Shown here: piece by piece, positions 1 to 7,743 of the stretch | Layout of the letters: every line of letters begins with the position of its first letter | Position numbering within the stretch: position 1 is the stretch's first letter | Notes under the pieces: generated by a model | Seen by the model: only the letters and a program-made list of their open reading frames with translations | Told to the model about the DNA's origin: nothing | Databases searched by the model: none | Assembly (NCBI RefSeq): GCF_900128975.1 | Contig: NZ_FQVC01000012.1 | Location: forward strand, 1 to 64,000 | Direction: 5' to 3' | DNA from: Devosia limi DSM 17137 | GTDB lineage: Bacteria > Pseudomonadota > Alphaproteobacteria > Rhizobiales > Devosiaceae | DNA length: 64,000 nucleotides | Position numbers and translations under genes: made by a program

Positions 1-1
1 C

Positions 2-328
2 AAAGCAGCGGTTCCCGCCCTATTGGCAACACGAGCAGTCGTCGGTGACGTGGTCGCGGACCGCGGCTACGACGCGCAAGCCATTATCGAGATGATCCAG
101 CAAAGAGGCGGCCGCGGCCACATCCCAACCCAACGGGACCGCAAGCAGCAGCGCAGCGTCGACCCAGCCATCTACCGCCAGCGCAACCTCGTAGAACGGT
201 TCTTCAACAAGCTCAAACACTTCCGCAAGATCGCAACCCGATACGAAAAGACGGCGCGCAACTATCTCGCCGCCGTTCTCATCGCTTGTTCACGCCTCTG
301 GATGCGCTTTTATGAGTCCGCTACCTAG
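2..328 (+). mobile_element. IS5-family transposase, C-terminal part (cut by window edge)
   Basis: The frame is open from the first bases of the window to a TAG at 326-328, so the N-terminal part lies outside the window. The visible part has the ADRGYD block (second catalytic Asp of the DDE triad) and, about 50 residues later, a VERFFNKLKHFRKIATRYEK block carrying the catalytic Glu, which is the C-terminal signature of IS5-group transposases. The end is intact and in frame. A TTG at 23 could serve as a start only for a truncated protein. Terminal inverted repeats could not be identified. The IS end must lie between 329 and the lolA leader. Confidence 0.85.
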
Positions 329-518
329 GGGCTTCGCATTGGTTGCAACCGGCTGGCTGGAGCGCTTGCGCAACTTCGGGCCGCAGGCGCTTGCCCGCGG
401 CAACAGGACGCGCGGCATATCCTGCCGGCGGGCGGCAGCGAGGGGGAACCTTCCCGCTGTTGCCGCAATTGATTTCTAGGTTACGTTCAACCAGAAAATC
501 AGCCAGGGACCCAAACCC

Positions 519-1160
519 ATGATTCGCCGCGATGTTATGCTGCTCGGCCTGTCCGTCGCTCTTGCCTCGGCCATGCCGGCCCTGCCGGCCTTGGCGCTCG
601 ACCGTGCGCTGACGCCCCAAGAGCAGCAGCTCATCACCGATATTTCCGCGCACAATTCGGCCATCCGCACCATGGTTGGCCGCTTCCTGCAGATCGATAC
701 CTCCGGTGGCCGCACCGAGGGTACGTTCTTTCTCGAACGCCCGGACAAGGTGCGCTTCCGCTATAACCCGCCCAGCCGCGAGGAGATCGTCTCGGTCGGC
801 CGCGGCTTCTATGTGCTCAACCGCCAGGAAGAGACCTATTACGCCTATCCGCAGGACTCGATCCCGCTGCGCCAGTTCCTCGGCGACAGGATCAATCTGT
901 TCGAGGCCAATCTGGTCGATGTGACCAATTCGGACGGCTACCTGTCCGTGACCCTGATCGATGAGACCATGGCGGGTACCGTCCAGGTGTCGCTGATCTT
1001 TGACGTCGAGACCAAGGACCTGGTGCAGTGGAGCCTGGTCGAGCCCAGCGGGGCCGAGCTGACCTTCTCGCTCTATGACGTGGAAAAGGGCGTGGACATT
1101 CCACGGGCGTTTTTCTCGATTCCAGCGACATACAAGAGCGTCGACCCCGCCAAGCGCTAG
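519..1160 (+). CDS. lolA: LolA-family outer-membrane lipoprotein carrier
   Basis: Periplasmic chaperone that ferries lipoproteins from the LolCDE exporter to the outer membrane. The 213-residue product starts with a signal peptide (MIRRD, then a hydrophobic run ending ALA near residue 26). The mature part has the LolA pattern of an N-terminal helix (LTPQEQQLI), a strand with GRFLQ, the LERPDKVRFRYNPP block, and a DVETKDLVQW segment. Length and order match the family. An AGGGAC sequence precedes ATG 519. It is the first complete gene to the right of the IS fragment. In many alphaproteobacteria lolA follows ftsK, which is not visible here, so the IS may have landed in that junction (inference). 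Confidence 0.9.
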   Translation: MIRRDVMLLGLSVALASAMPALPALALDRALTPQEQQLITDISAHNSAIRTMVGRFLQIDTSGGRTEGTFFLERPDKVRFRYNPPSREEIVSVGRGFYVLNRQEETYYAYPQDSIPLRQFLGDRINLFEANLVDVTNSDGYLSVTLIDETMAGTVQVSLIFDVETKDLVQWSLVEPSGAELTFSLYDVEKGVDIPRAFFSIPATYKSVDPAKR

Positions 1161-1212
1161 GGTTTGGCCGGGGTCTTGCGCGGGCCCCCACGCTTCCCCA
1201 CCATACGTCCGT

Positions 1213-1283
1213 TATTGCCCGGCTTGTCCGGGCAATTTCTATTTTGGGGGAGGTGGATCACCCGGACAAGCCGGGTGATGACG
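1213..1283. repeat. Type B paired inverted repeat (REPIN-like)
   Basis: Hairpin ATTGCCCGGC/TTGTCCGGGCAAT (1213-1236) is followed by its inverted partner, GATCACCCGGACAAG and the rest (1256-1279), about 20 bases away. The same arrangement recurs at 40877-40952, and a single arm is at 28376-28407. Confidence 0.75.
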
Positions 1284-1404
1284 GCGTGGAGGGATCTGGG
1301 CTGGCACAGCCTATCGGGACTTGCTGTGAGGGGGCTGCCTTGCCTGCCTTGCCGGTTCGGCACGTGGAAAAGCCCACCACGGCGCCGTTATCGCCCAGCC
1401 ACCG

Positions 1405-1487
1405 CGCTGTCCACGGGCTTGACCCGTGGACCACTCGTAACGCGTGCCGGGTGGAGAATGGCCCACGGGTCAAGCCCGTGGGCAGCC
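1405..1487. repeat. Type C paired inverted repeat (REPIN/MITE-like)
   Basis: Two palindromic units, GTCCACGGGC/TTGACCCGTGGAC and GCCCACGGGT/CAAGCCCGTGGGC, face each other across about 29 bases. The same roughly 85-base architecture recurs at 6019, 28470, 32104, 35499 and 39828. Confidence 0.75.
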
Positions 1488-1542
1488 TGGTGGGTGGGGC
1501 AGAGTTCTCTGCGCGGCAGGAAGCTCGATTACCGCGGCAATA

Positions 1543-2352
1543 TTATGCTGTCAGCCACAGGGCGATAAGACCGGCGAGGCCGACAAGGATGCGCCAATAG
1601 GCGAAGGGGGCGAAGCCATGCCTGGAGACGAAATCCAGCAGGTATCGCACCACCAGCGCGCCGACCACGAACGAGGCCGCAAAACCGATGGCGATATGCA
1701 GGCCCAGATCCATGTCGATCAGATTGCGGCTCTTGTAGAGATCATAGCCAAAGGCGCCGATCATGATCGGCAGGGCGATGAAAAAGGTGAATTCGGCCGC
1801 CGAGCGCTTGCTGGCACCAAACAGCATGGCGCCCACCACTGTGGCGCCCGAACGCGATACGCCCGGGATCAGCGCGATCATCTGGAACAGGCCGACAATC
1901 AGCGCCAGATACCAGGGGTAGTGATAGATATCGTCGTATTTCTGCTTGATCGGCATGCGGTCGACGATCAGCAGCACGATGCCGCCGATGAGCAGGCTCA
2001 GGCAGATCACCAGCGGCGATTCATAGATCACCGTCTGGATGTAGTCGCGGAACAGCACGCCGGCCAAGGCGCCGGGGAAACTGGCGATCACCACGGCGGC
2101 GGCGAAGTGCCAAGCATAGGGCTTGCCGGCCAGCGCATCACGGATGAGTTCGCCGATCTTGGCGAAATACACGGTAATCACAGCCAGGATCGCACCCAGC
2201 TGAATCAGCACGATAAAGGTCGCCGGTTGGGTAAAACCGAAGAAATGCCCAGCCAGCAGCAGGTGTCCGGTGGAGGAGACCGGCAAGAATTCGGTAAGCC
2301 CTTCGAGAATTCCCAGGATCAGTGGCACAAAAAGACCTTGATCGGCGTTCAT
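1543..2352 (-). CDS. uppP: Undecaprenyl-diphosphatase UppP (BacA)
   Basis: Integral membrane phosphatase that recycles undecaprenyl pyrophosphate to the monophosphate carrier for peptidoglycan and other envelope polymers, and confers bacitracin tolerance. The 269-residue product has the two family signatures: EGLTEFLPVSSTGHLLL near residue 20 and PGVSRSGAT in the second half. Multiple hydrophobic helices lie between and around them. I chose the ATG at 2352 because it is preceded by AGGGGA six bases upstream and gives the normal family length; the frame stays open for 27 more codons upstream without family similarity. The gene is divergent from the FzlA-like gene. Confidence 0.95.
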   Translation of the reverse strand: MNADQGLFVPLILGILEGLTEFLPVSSTGHLLLAGHFFGFTQPATFIVLIQLGAILAVITVYFAKIGELIRDALAGKPYAWHFAAAVVIASFPGALAGVLFRDYIQTVIYESPLVICLSLLIGGIVLLIVDRMPIKQKYDDIYHYPWYLALIVGLFQMIALIPGVSRSGATVVGAMLFGASKRSAAEFTFFIALPIMIGAFGYDLYKSRNLIDMDLGLHIAIGFAASFVVGALVVRYLLDFVSRHGFAPFAYWRILVGLAGLIALWLTA

Positions 2353-2467
2353 TTGATCCCCTAATTCATCTTGTGGGCTATCTGTGGGCCCTGCTCTTAA
2401 TGGTGTTCGCGCATAGCGCCAAGGCCAGGGCATTGATCAAGCGAAAACCGGAGGAGCGAAAACCCGC

Positions 2468-3145
2468 ATGCCGAGCCTTTTGCATCACCCTCTGGATCCG
2501 TCCTCGCGTCTTGTAAGACTGATGTGTGCCGAATATGGCGTGCCGCTGGACATGGAGGAGATCAAGCCCTGGCTGCGCGAAGCCGAGCTGCTGGAGATCA
2601 ATCCGGCCGCGACGCTGCCGGTCCTGATCGGCGATAGCGACACGCCCATTGTCGGCCTGCTCGCCTCGATCCACACCATCGAAGATCTTTATACGCCCAG
2701 CGCCGTCGAGGGGCTGATCCCGGCCGAGCCGGGCCAGCGCGCCGAAATGTGGCGGCTGATCGAATGGGTGATCTTCAAGCTCAATGACGAAGTCACCCGC
2801 TATGTGCTCGAGGAGAAGATCGTCAAGCGCGACCAGCGCGGCGCGACGCCCGATCCGGCGGTGCTGCGCGTGGCCAAGGCCAACCTCAACGAGCATATGC
2901 TGTATTTCAACTGGCTGTTCGCCACCCGCGCCTGGCTGGCCGGCGACACCATGACCCTGGCCGACTTTGCCCTCGCCGCGCATCTGTCGACGCTCGACTA
3001 TCTCGGCGATATCGATTGGGGCAAGGCCGGCGAAACCCGCGACTGGTATTCGCGCATCAAGTCGCGCCCCGCCTTCCGCACCCTGCTCAATGACCGCGTC
3101 GTCGCGATGCCGCCGCAGCGCGGTTATGCCGATCTGGATTTTTGA
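2468..3145 (+). CDS. GST-fold protein, FzlA-like
   Basis: A 225-residue glutathione S-transferase fold protein. The N-terminal thioredoxin-like half contains HHPLDPSSRLVRLMCAEYGV, EIKPW, and the INPAATLPVL cis-Pro motif. The C-terminal helical half contains LAGDTMTLADFALAAHLSTLDYLGD. The active-site position holds Ser-Ser in place of the Cys of a CPxC glutaredoxin-like site. The EIKPWLRE sequence and the position between uppP and queG resemble FzlA, the alphaproteobacterial FtsZ-binding GST homologue needed for division; that identification is inference from memory of family sequences. GGAGGAG lies 11 bases before ATG 2468. An ordinary GST is the alternative. Confidence 0.7.
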   Translation: MPSLLHHPLDPSSRLVRLMCAEYGVPLDMEEIKPWLREAELLEINPAATLPVLIGDSDTPIVGLLASIHTIEDLYTPSAVEGLIPAEPGQRAEMWRLIEWVIFKLNDEVTRYVLEEKIVKRDQRGATPDPAVLRVAKANLNEHMLYFNWLFATRAWLAGDTMTLADFALAAHLSTLDYLGDIDWGKAGETRDWYSRIKSRPAFRTLLNDRVVAMPPQRGYADLDF

Positions 3146-3157
3146 TTACCGCACCGG

Positions 3158-3241
3158 GTCATGCCCGCGCAGGCGGGAATCCATTCTTTGAGTTGTGCCG
3201 ACAGAGCGGGCAGAATGGATTTCCGCCTGCGCGGGAATGAC
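3158..3241. repeat. Type A REPIN at the queG 5' edge
   Basis: GTCATGCCCGCGCAGGCGGG is paired with CCGCCTGCGCGGGAATGAC across about 45 bases. The right arm ends three bases before the proposed GTG start of queG and carries the only nearby GGGA that could act as a ribosome-binding site. An open frame runs through the element into queG. Confidence 0.8.
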
Positions 3242-3244
3242 CCT

Positions 3245-4378
3245 GTGAAAACTGTAACGCCATCCGCCGATAAACTTGTCGCCGAGCTGCGGACCCGCGC
3301 CAGGGCGCTGGGCTTTGACAGCTTTGGCATTGCGCCGGCCTCGGCCCGCCCCGACCTGCCCGCAAAGCTGCAGGCGGCTTTGGACGCCGGCTGGCATGGC
3401 GACATGGAATGGATGGCCGAAACCGCCGAGCGCCGCGCCAGCCCGACGGCGCTATGGGACGAAGTCCGCTCGATCATCCTGCTTGGCTATAATTACGGCC
3501 CCGAGACCGATCCGCTGGCCATTCTGGGTGAGCGCGATCTCGGCTCGATCTCGGTCTATGCGCGCAATCGCGATTATCACGAGATCATCAAGGGCAAGCT
3601 CAAGGAACTGGCCGGGCTGCTGTCACGCCGCTCCGGCGAAGGCGTCAAGGTGTTCGTCGATACCGCGCCGGTGATGGAAAAGCCGCTGGCGGAAGCGGCA
3701 GGCCTGGGCTGGCAGGGCAAGCACACAATTCTTGTCAGCCGCGAATTTGGCTCCTGGCTGTTTCTGGGCGCCATCTTCACTTCGGCTGAACTGCCACCCG
3801 ACCAGCCGCATGCCGAAAGCTGCGGCTCCTGCACGCGGTGCCTCGATATCTGCCCGACCCAGGCGTTTCCGGCGCCGTTCCAGCTCGATTCCCGCCGATG
3901 CCTCGCCTATCTCAGCGTCGAGCACAAGGGCCCGATCCCGCTCGAATTCCGGGTGCCGATGGGCAATCGCATCTATGGCTGCGACGATTGCCTGGCGGTT
4001 TGCCCCTGGAACAAATTTGCCAAGGTCAGCCGCGAGGCCAAGCTGCGGGCACGCGCGGATCTCGAGCGGCCGACTCTTGCGCAACTGGCGCGGCTCGATG
4101 ACGAGGGCTTTCGCACCTTGTTTGCCGGTTCGCCGGTCAAGCGCATTGGCCATGGCCGGTTCCTGCGCAATGTGCTGATCGCCATTGGCAATAGCGGCAA
4201 TGTGGAACTGGCGGGGCTCGCCGAGGATCGGCTCGATGCCGACGACCCCCTGGTGCGCGGCGCCGCGATCTGGGCCTTGCGGCGCCTGACCCCAGAGCGT
4301 GCCCAGCGGCTCAGTCTTGCCTATCTGGCGAAGGAAGGCGATAGCTCGGTACGCAGCGAATGGACGGCGGACCTCTGA
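3245..4378 (+). CDS. queG: Epoxyqueuosine reductase QueG
   Basis: Reduces epoxyqueuosine to queuosine in tRNA, using cobalamin and two 4Fe-4S clusters. The 377-residue product has the N-terminal Cbl-binding domain (GFDSFGIAPA, DMEWM), VFVDTAPVMEKPLAEAAGLG, then the ferredoxin motifs ESCGSCTRCLDICPTQAF and YGCDDCLAVCPWNKFA, and a C-terminal HEAT-like tail (NVLIAIGNSGN). I chose GTG 3245 because the in-frame codons before it translate a REPIN element; ATG 3214 inside the repeat is the alternative. The stop is 1 base before the SDR start, suggesting an operon with the SDR and GNAT genes. As a B12-dependent enzyme it agrees with the B12 riboswitches seen later in the window. Confidence 0.94.
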   Translation: MKTVTPSADKLVAELRTRARALGFDSFGIAPASARPDLPAKLQAALDAGWHGDMEWMAETAERRASPTALWDEVRSIILLGYNYGPETDPLAILGERDLGSISVYARNRDYHEIIKGKLKELAGLLSRRSGEGVKVFVDTAPVMEKPLAEAAGLGWQGKHTILVSREFGSWLFLGAIFTSAELPPDQPHAESCGSCTRCLDICPTQAFPAPFQLDSRRCLAYLSVEHKGPIPLEFRVPMGNRIYGCDDCLAVCPWNKFAKVSREAKLRARADLERPTLAQLARLDDEGFRTLFAGSPVKRIGHGRFLRNVLIAIGNSGNVELAGLAEDRLDADDPLVRGAAIWALRRLTPERAQRLSLAYLAKEGDSSVRSEWTADL

Positions 4379-4379
4379 C

Positions 4380-5252
4380 ATGAACGTGTTTATCTTCGGC
4401 CTCGGATTTTCAGCGCTGGCGGCAGTTGAGGCCTTTGCTGGCATCGGCGAGCCGGTCCACGTGGCCGGAACGGTTCGTACCGCCGAAAAGGCAGCGGCAT
4501 TGCGGGCCAGAGGCATTGCCGCCCATGTGTTTGACGGCACCGCGCCGGGACCGACACTGGGGCCGGACCTGCGTCGCGCCAGCCATGTGGTGTTCTCGAT
4601 TGCCCCCGGCAGCGCCGGCGATCCGGCTTTGGCCCATCACCGCGCCGATCTCGATGCGGCGCCGGAGCTGGAATGGCTCTGCTACTATTCCACCGTCGGG
4701 GTCTATGGCGATTTCGGCGGCAGCTGGATCGACGAGACTGCGCCGCTGGTGCCGCGCAATGAGCGCTCGGATCGCCGCGTGCTGGCCGAGGACGAATGGC
4801 GCGACTACGCATCGGAACGCGGCGTGCCGCTGGCCATCCTGCGGCTGGCCGGCATTTATGGCCCCGGCCGCTCCAGCTTCGACAAACTGGCCGATGGCAC
4901 GGCGCGCCGGGTGATCAAGCCGGGCCAGGTGTTCAATCGCATCCATGTCGCCGATATTGGCCGCGTGACCGCGCTCGCCGCACAAAAACGGCTGGCCGGC
5001 ACCTTCAACCTCGCCGATGACGAGCCGGCCCCACCGCAGGATCTGGTGCGCTTTGCCGCCGATCTCGCTGGCGTCGAGCCGCCGCCCGAAGTTGCTTTCG
5101 ATGTTGCTGACATGACCCCGATGCAGCGCTCTTTCTACGCCGATAACAAGCGCGTCTCCAATGTCGCGATCAAGCAGGCGCTGGAGATCGAACTGCTCTA
5201 TCCCACCTTTCGCGATGGCCTCAGCGCCATTTTCAGCGAGGAAAGCGCATGA
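4380..5252 (+). CDS. SDR-family NAD(P)-dependent oxidoreductase (YeeZ-like)
   Basis: A 290-residue extended SDR/epimerase-fold protein. The N-terminal nucleotide loop is FIFGLGFSALAA rather than the canonical GxxGxxG. LCYYSTVGVYGDFGG, an ILRLAGIYGPGRSSFD block and RIHVADIGRV follow in the order seen in YeeZ-like epimerases. The catalytic Tyr-x3-Lys is not obvious: the YSTVGVYG region gives Tyr without the spaced Lys, so activity is uncertain. The substrate is unknown. It starts one base after queG stops and its last codon overlaps the GNAT start (ATGA), so the three are translationally coupled. An upstream extension inside queG was rejected. Confidence 0.85.
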   Translation: MNVFIFGLGFSALAAVEAFAGIGEPVHVAGTVRTAEKAAALRARGIAAHVFDGTAPGPTLGPDLRRASHVVFSIAPGSAGDPALAHHRADLDAAPELEWLCYYSTVGVYGDFGGSWIDETAPLVPRNERSDRRVLAEDEWRDYASERGVPLAILRLAGIYGPGRSSFDKLADGTARRVIKPGQVFNRIHVADIGRVTALAAQKRLAGTFNLADDEPAPPQDLVRFAADLAGVEPPPEVAFDVADMTPMQRSFYADNKRVSNVAIKQALEIELLYPTFRDGLSAIFSEESA

Positions 5253-5899
5253 GTGTTTCGCCCGCCAAATCGGCGCCCCAGGCCATCGTGCTCGATGGCC
5301 GCTTTGTCCGGCTGGAACCGTTCCATGCCCGCCACGCAGCGGATCTGTTCGCGGTCTCGACCATGCCGGGCGGCGCCGAACGCTATCGCTGGCTGTTCAG
5401 CCACGCGCCGACCTCGCTGGCAGAGATGGAGACCCGGATCGTCGATGCCAATGCCGGTGCAGACCGCTATGTGGCGGTGATCGACAAGGCCAGCGGCAAG
5501 GCAGTCGGCCAGCAGGCCTGGATGCGCATCGCCCCCCAGCATGCCTCGATCGAGATTGGAGGGGTCTATTGGGGCCTGCCCATGGCCCGCTCGCCGCTGG
5601 CCACCGAAGCGCTGTTCCTGTTCGCCCGCCACGCCTTTGACGACCTCGGCTATCGCCGGTTCGAGTGGAAGTGCAATAATAACAATGAACCCTCCAAAGC
5701 CGCGGCGCTGCGCTTCGGCTTTCAATATGAGGGCCTGTTCCGCCAGGACTTGATCATCAAGGGCGAGAGCCGGGACACGGCCTGGTTCTCGATCATCGAC
5801 AGTGAATGGCCTGCGATCCGGGCTGAATATGAGCGATGGCTGGCCCCGGACAATTTCGATGCCGCTGGGATGCAGAAGAGCAAGCTGGTGACGCGGTAG
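5249..5899 (+). CDS. GNAT N-acetyltransferase, RimJ/RimL type
   Basis: A 216-residue acetyl-CoA-dependent acyltransferase. It opens with GRFVRLEPFHARHAADLF, the N-terminal helix-strand typical of RimJ/RimL-like GNATs, and continues with IEIGGVYWGLPMARSPLATEA (acetyl-CoA loop region) and the RRFEWKCNNNNEPSKAAALR block, followed by a GFQYEGLFRQD strand. Members acetylate ribosomal protein N-termini or small molecules; the target here cannot be told. It overlaps the SDR gene by four bases. The last gene of the queG operon, it ends just before repeat elements. Confidence 0.85.
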   Translation: MSVSPAKSAPQAIVLDGRFVRLEPFHARHAADLFAVSTMPGGAERYRWLFSHAPTSLAEMETRIVDANAGADRYVAVIDKASGKAVGQQAWMRIAPQHASIEIGGVYWGLPMARSPLATEALFLFARHAFDDLGYRRFEWKCNNNNEPSKAAALRFGFQYEGLFRQDLIIKGESRDTAWFSIIDSEWPAIRAEYERWLAPDNFDAAGMQKSKLVTR

Positions 5900-5912
5900 C
5901 ACCTTCCACGGA

Positions 5913-5996
5913 GTCATTCCCGCGCAGGCGGGAATCCACTCTTCAACTCGGTACGAATCCCAAAACAGAATGGATTCCCGCCTCCGCGGGAATGAC
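5913..5996. repeat. Type A REPIN
   Basis: GTCATTCCCGCGCAGGCGGG faces CCCGCCTCCGCGGGAATGAC across about 45 bases. The right arm has one change (CTC for CTG) that breaks perfect pairing. It lies at the end of the queG-SDR-GNAT operon. Confidence 0.8.
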
Positions 5997-6018
5997 CCGG
6001 TGATGGGGAGCAACCACC

Positions 6019-6106
6019 GTGCTGCCCACGGGCTTGCCCCGTGGGTCATTCGCGGCGCGGCGTGAGAGGTGAGTGGTCCCCGGATCAAGTCCGGGGACAG
6101 CACAGT
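6019..6106. repeat. Type C paired inverted repeat
   Basis: GTGCTGCCCACGGGC with its return arm, then GGTCCCCGGATCAAGTCCGG, about 30 bases apart, directly after a Type A element. It has the same architecture as 1405-1487. Confidence 0.75.
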
Positions 6107-6186
6107 GGGGAGGCGAGATATCGCTCTACCCGCTATCTACTTTACGATCCGCTGACCTGAACGCCGGCGCCCTCCCCACGCGCTAC

Positions 6187-6960
6187 TTACTCGCCCGCCA
6201 GCCGCCACACCGCGTCTTTCAGCAGCGCCAGGTCCTGATCCCGGCTCAGCCGGTGATCGCCATCGGGGATCAGCGTCAGGGTCACCGGATCGTGCAGGAT
6301 ATGGGTGACCAGCTTGATGGCATGGGCCTGCGGCACGTCGGGATCGGCGCCGCCTTGCAGGATGATCGTCGGGCAGCCGGTTTCGATGACGCCGCCGAAC
6401 AGCCGGTGGTGCTCGCCATCCTCGATCAGCTTGCGGGTGATGCGATAGGGCGTGTCGGAATATGCCGAGGGCTGGTCGACATAGCCGAGATTTTGCAGCG
6501 ATTCATGGTCGGCGGCGCTAAAGTCGGGCAGCATCAGGTCATGGGTCATGTCGACGGCCGGGGCGATCAGCACCAGGCCTTTGGCGCGGGATTGCCCTGC
6601 CGCCTGCATGGCGCGGACCAGCAGCAGCGCCAGCCAGCCCCCCATCGAGGAGCCAACGATGATCTGGGGTCCACTGGTCGTGGCGAAGACTGCCTGGGCT
6701 TCCTCCAGCCAGCGGCTGATGCTGCCATCATCGAACGATCCCCCCGAGGCGCCATGGCCGGAATAGTCGAAGCGGGTGACGGCCAGACCCTTGTCGGCGC
6801 CCAGGGCATCGAGAGCCATGGCCTTGCTGCCCATCATGTCGGAGCGATAGCCGCCGAGCCAGAACAGGCCCGGATTGCCACCGGGGCGGGTTTGCACGGC
6901 GATGTCGCGACTCTCGGCGCCGCTTCCGACGACAAGAGTTGATCGTTCGATGCTGGTCAT
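6187..6960 (-). CDS. Alpha/beta hydrolase
   Basis: A 257-residue serine hydrolase. The nucleophile elbow is VGSSMGGW. VTRFDYSGHGASGG precedes it, and QGGADPDVP (Asp region) and PDGDHRLSR (His) follow, completing a Ser-Asp-His triad. LFWLGGYRSDMMGSKA near residue 30 forms the oxyanion-side loop and resembles the ABHD10-like / depalmitoylase group. No signal peptide is visible, so it is probably cytoplasmic. I chose ATG 6960, which has GGAAAG 8 bases upstream, over a longer frame reaching 7041. It is divergent from infC. The substrate is unknown. Confidence 0.87.
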   Translation of the reverse strand: MTSIERSTLVVGSGAESRDIAVQTRPGGNPGLFWLGGYRSDMMGSKAMALDALGADKGLAVTRFDYSGHGASGGSFDDGSISRWLEEAQAVFATTSGPQIIVGSSMGGWLALLLVRAMQAAGQSRAKGLVLIAPAVDMTHDLMLPDFSAADHESLQNLGYVDQPSAYSDTPYRITRKLIEDGEHHRLFGGVIETGCPTIILQGGADPDVPQAHAIKLVTHILHDPVTLTLIPDGDHRLSRDQDLALLKDAVWRLAGE

Positions 6961-7133
6961 GGCTGGCACTTTCCGATGAAGGATCCTATACTTGGCCATA
7001 GCGCGGCCATATGGGCGTTTCCTAGGCGCAACAGGCTTCAAATTCCATCGGTTTACCTGTTGACTTATGGCCGCCGTGACACGATTTTACGCTCGATTTC
7101 ACCACTTGGCTTGTCAACACAAGGAACTCTGCC

Positions 7134-7670
7134 ATTCGTCGTCCCATGAGACCAGTTGCGCCCCAGAAAGATGGGCCGCTCTCGAACGAGGATATCACCA
7201 GCCCCGATGTTCAACTCATCGATGCTGAAGGCGAGAACCGGGGCGTCGTCCGGACTCGTGAGGCTCTCACAGAGGCCCAGGAACAGGGACTGGATCTGGT
7301 CCTGATCTCTCCGAACGCCAGCCCGCCGGTCGCCAAGATGCTCGACCTCGGACGCTTCAAATATGCCGCGCAGAAAAAAGCTGCCGAGGCGCGCAAGAAG
7401 CAGAAGGTGATCGAGGTCAAGGAAGTCCAGCTCCGGCCCAATATCGATACCCACGATTACGAGACCAAGATGAAGGCTGCCCAGCGCTTCATCGCCGAAG
7501 GGGATCGCGTCAAGGTAACGATGCGCTTCCGTGGCCGCGAAATGGCCCACCAGGACATTGGTATGCAGCTGCTGCTCAAGGTCCGGGAACTGCTCGAGCC
7601 GGTGGCCAAGGTCGAAAGCCAGCCCCGCTCGGAAGGCCGTCAGATGGTCATGGTCCTGGCGCCCAAGTAA
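7134..7670 (+). CDS. infC: Translation initiation factor IF-3 (AUU start)
   Basis: IF-3 binds the 30S subunit, keeps 50S off and discriminates the start codon. The 178-residue product has the N-terminal domain ([33 protein letters not shown]), a lysine/alanine-rich linker ([16 protein letters not shown]), and the C-terminal domain ([33 protein letters not shown]). I place the start at ATT 7134, 8 bases after AAGGA, rather than ATG 7146, because the ATT adds the IRRP residues common in rhizobial IF-3 and has the only good ribosome-binding site. AUU starts allow IF-3 to repress itself. thrS, rpmI and rplT are not adjacent. Confidence 0.96.
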   Translation: MRRPMRPVAPQKDGPLSNEDITSPDVQLIDAEGENRGVVRTREALTEAQEQGLDLVLISPNASPPVAKMLDLGRFKYAAQKKAAEARKKQKVIEVKEVQLRPNIDTHDYETKMKAAQRFIAEGDRVKVTMRFRGREMAHQDIGMQLLLKVRELLEPVAKVESQPRSEGRQMVMVLAPK

Positions 7671-7691
7671 GGCATCGACCACCACGCATAG

Positions 7692-7726
7692 AAAAAGGCA
7701 GGCCCTCGGGCCTGCCTTTTTGTTTT
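7692..7726 (+). terminator. Rho-independent terminator of infC
   Basis: Stem AAGGCAGGCCC / GGGCCTGCCTT with a short loop, followed by TTTTGTTTT, 22 bases after the infC stop. Confidence 0.85.
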
Positions 7727-7743
7727 GGATGGCCCCTGTGCTG

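Larger units (their letters stand above)
1161..1542. other. lolA-uppP convergent spacer, 382 bases, repeats only
   Basis: No gene is supported here. The spacer between the convergent lolA and uppP genes carries a paired CCGGACAAGCCGG-type repeat (about 1213-1283) and a paired CACGGGCTTGACCCGTG-type repeat (about 1405-1487). Short open frames across it are translations of the repeats. Confidence 0.7.

Noticed and set aside
2322..2516. Small plus-strand frame between uppP and the FzlA-like gene
   Set aside because: Starts inside uppP and overlaps the next gene; no ribosome-binding site or recognisable product.
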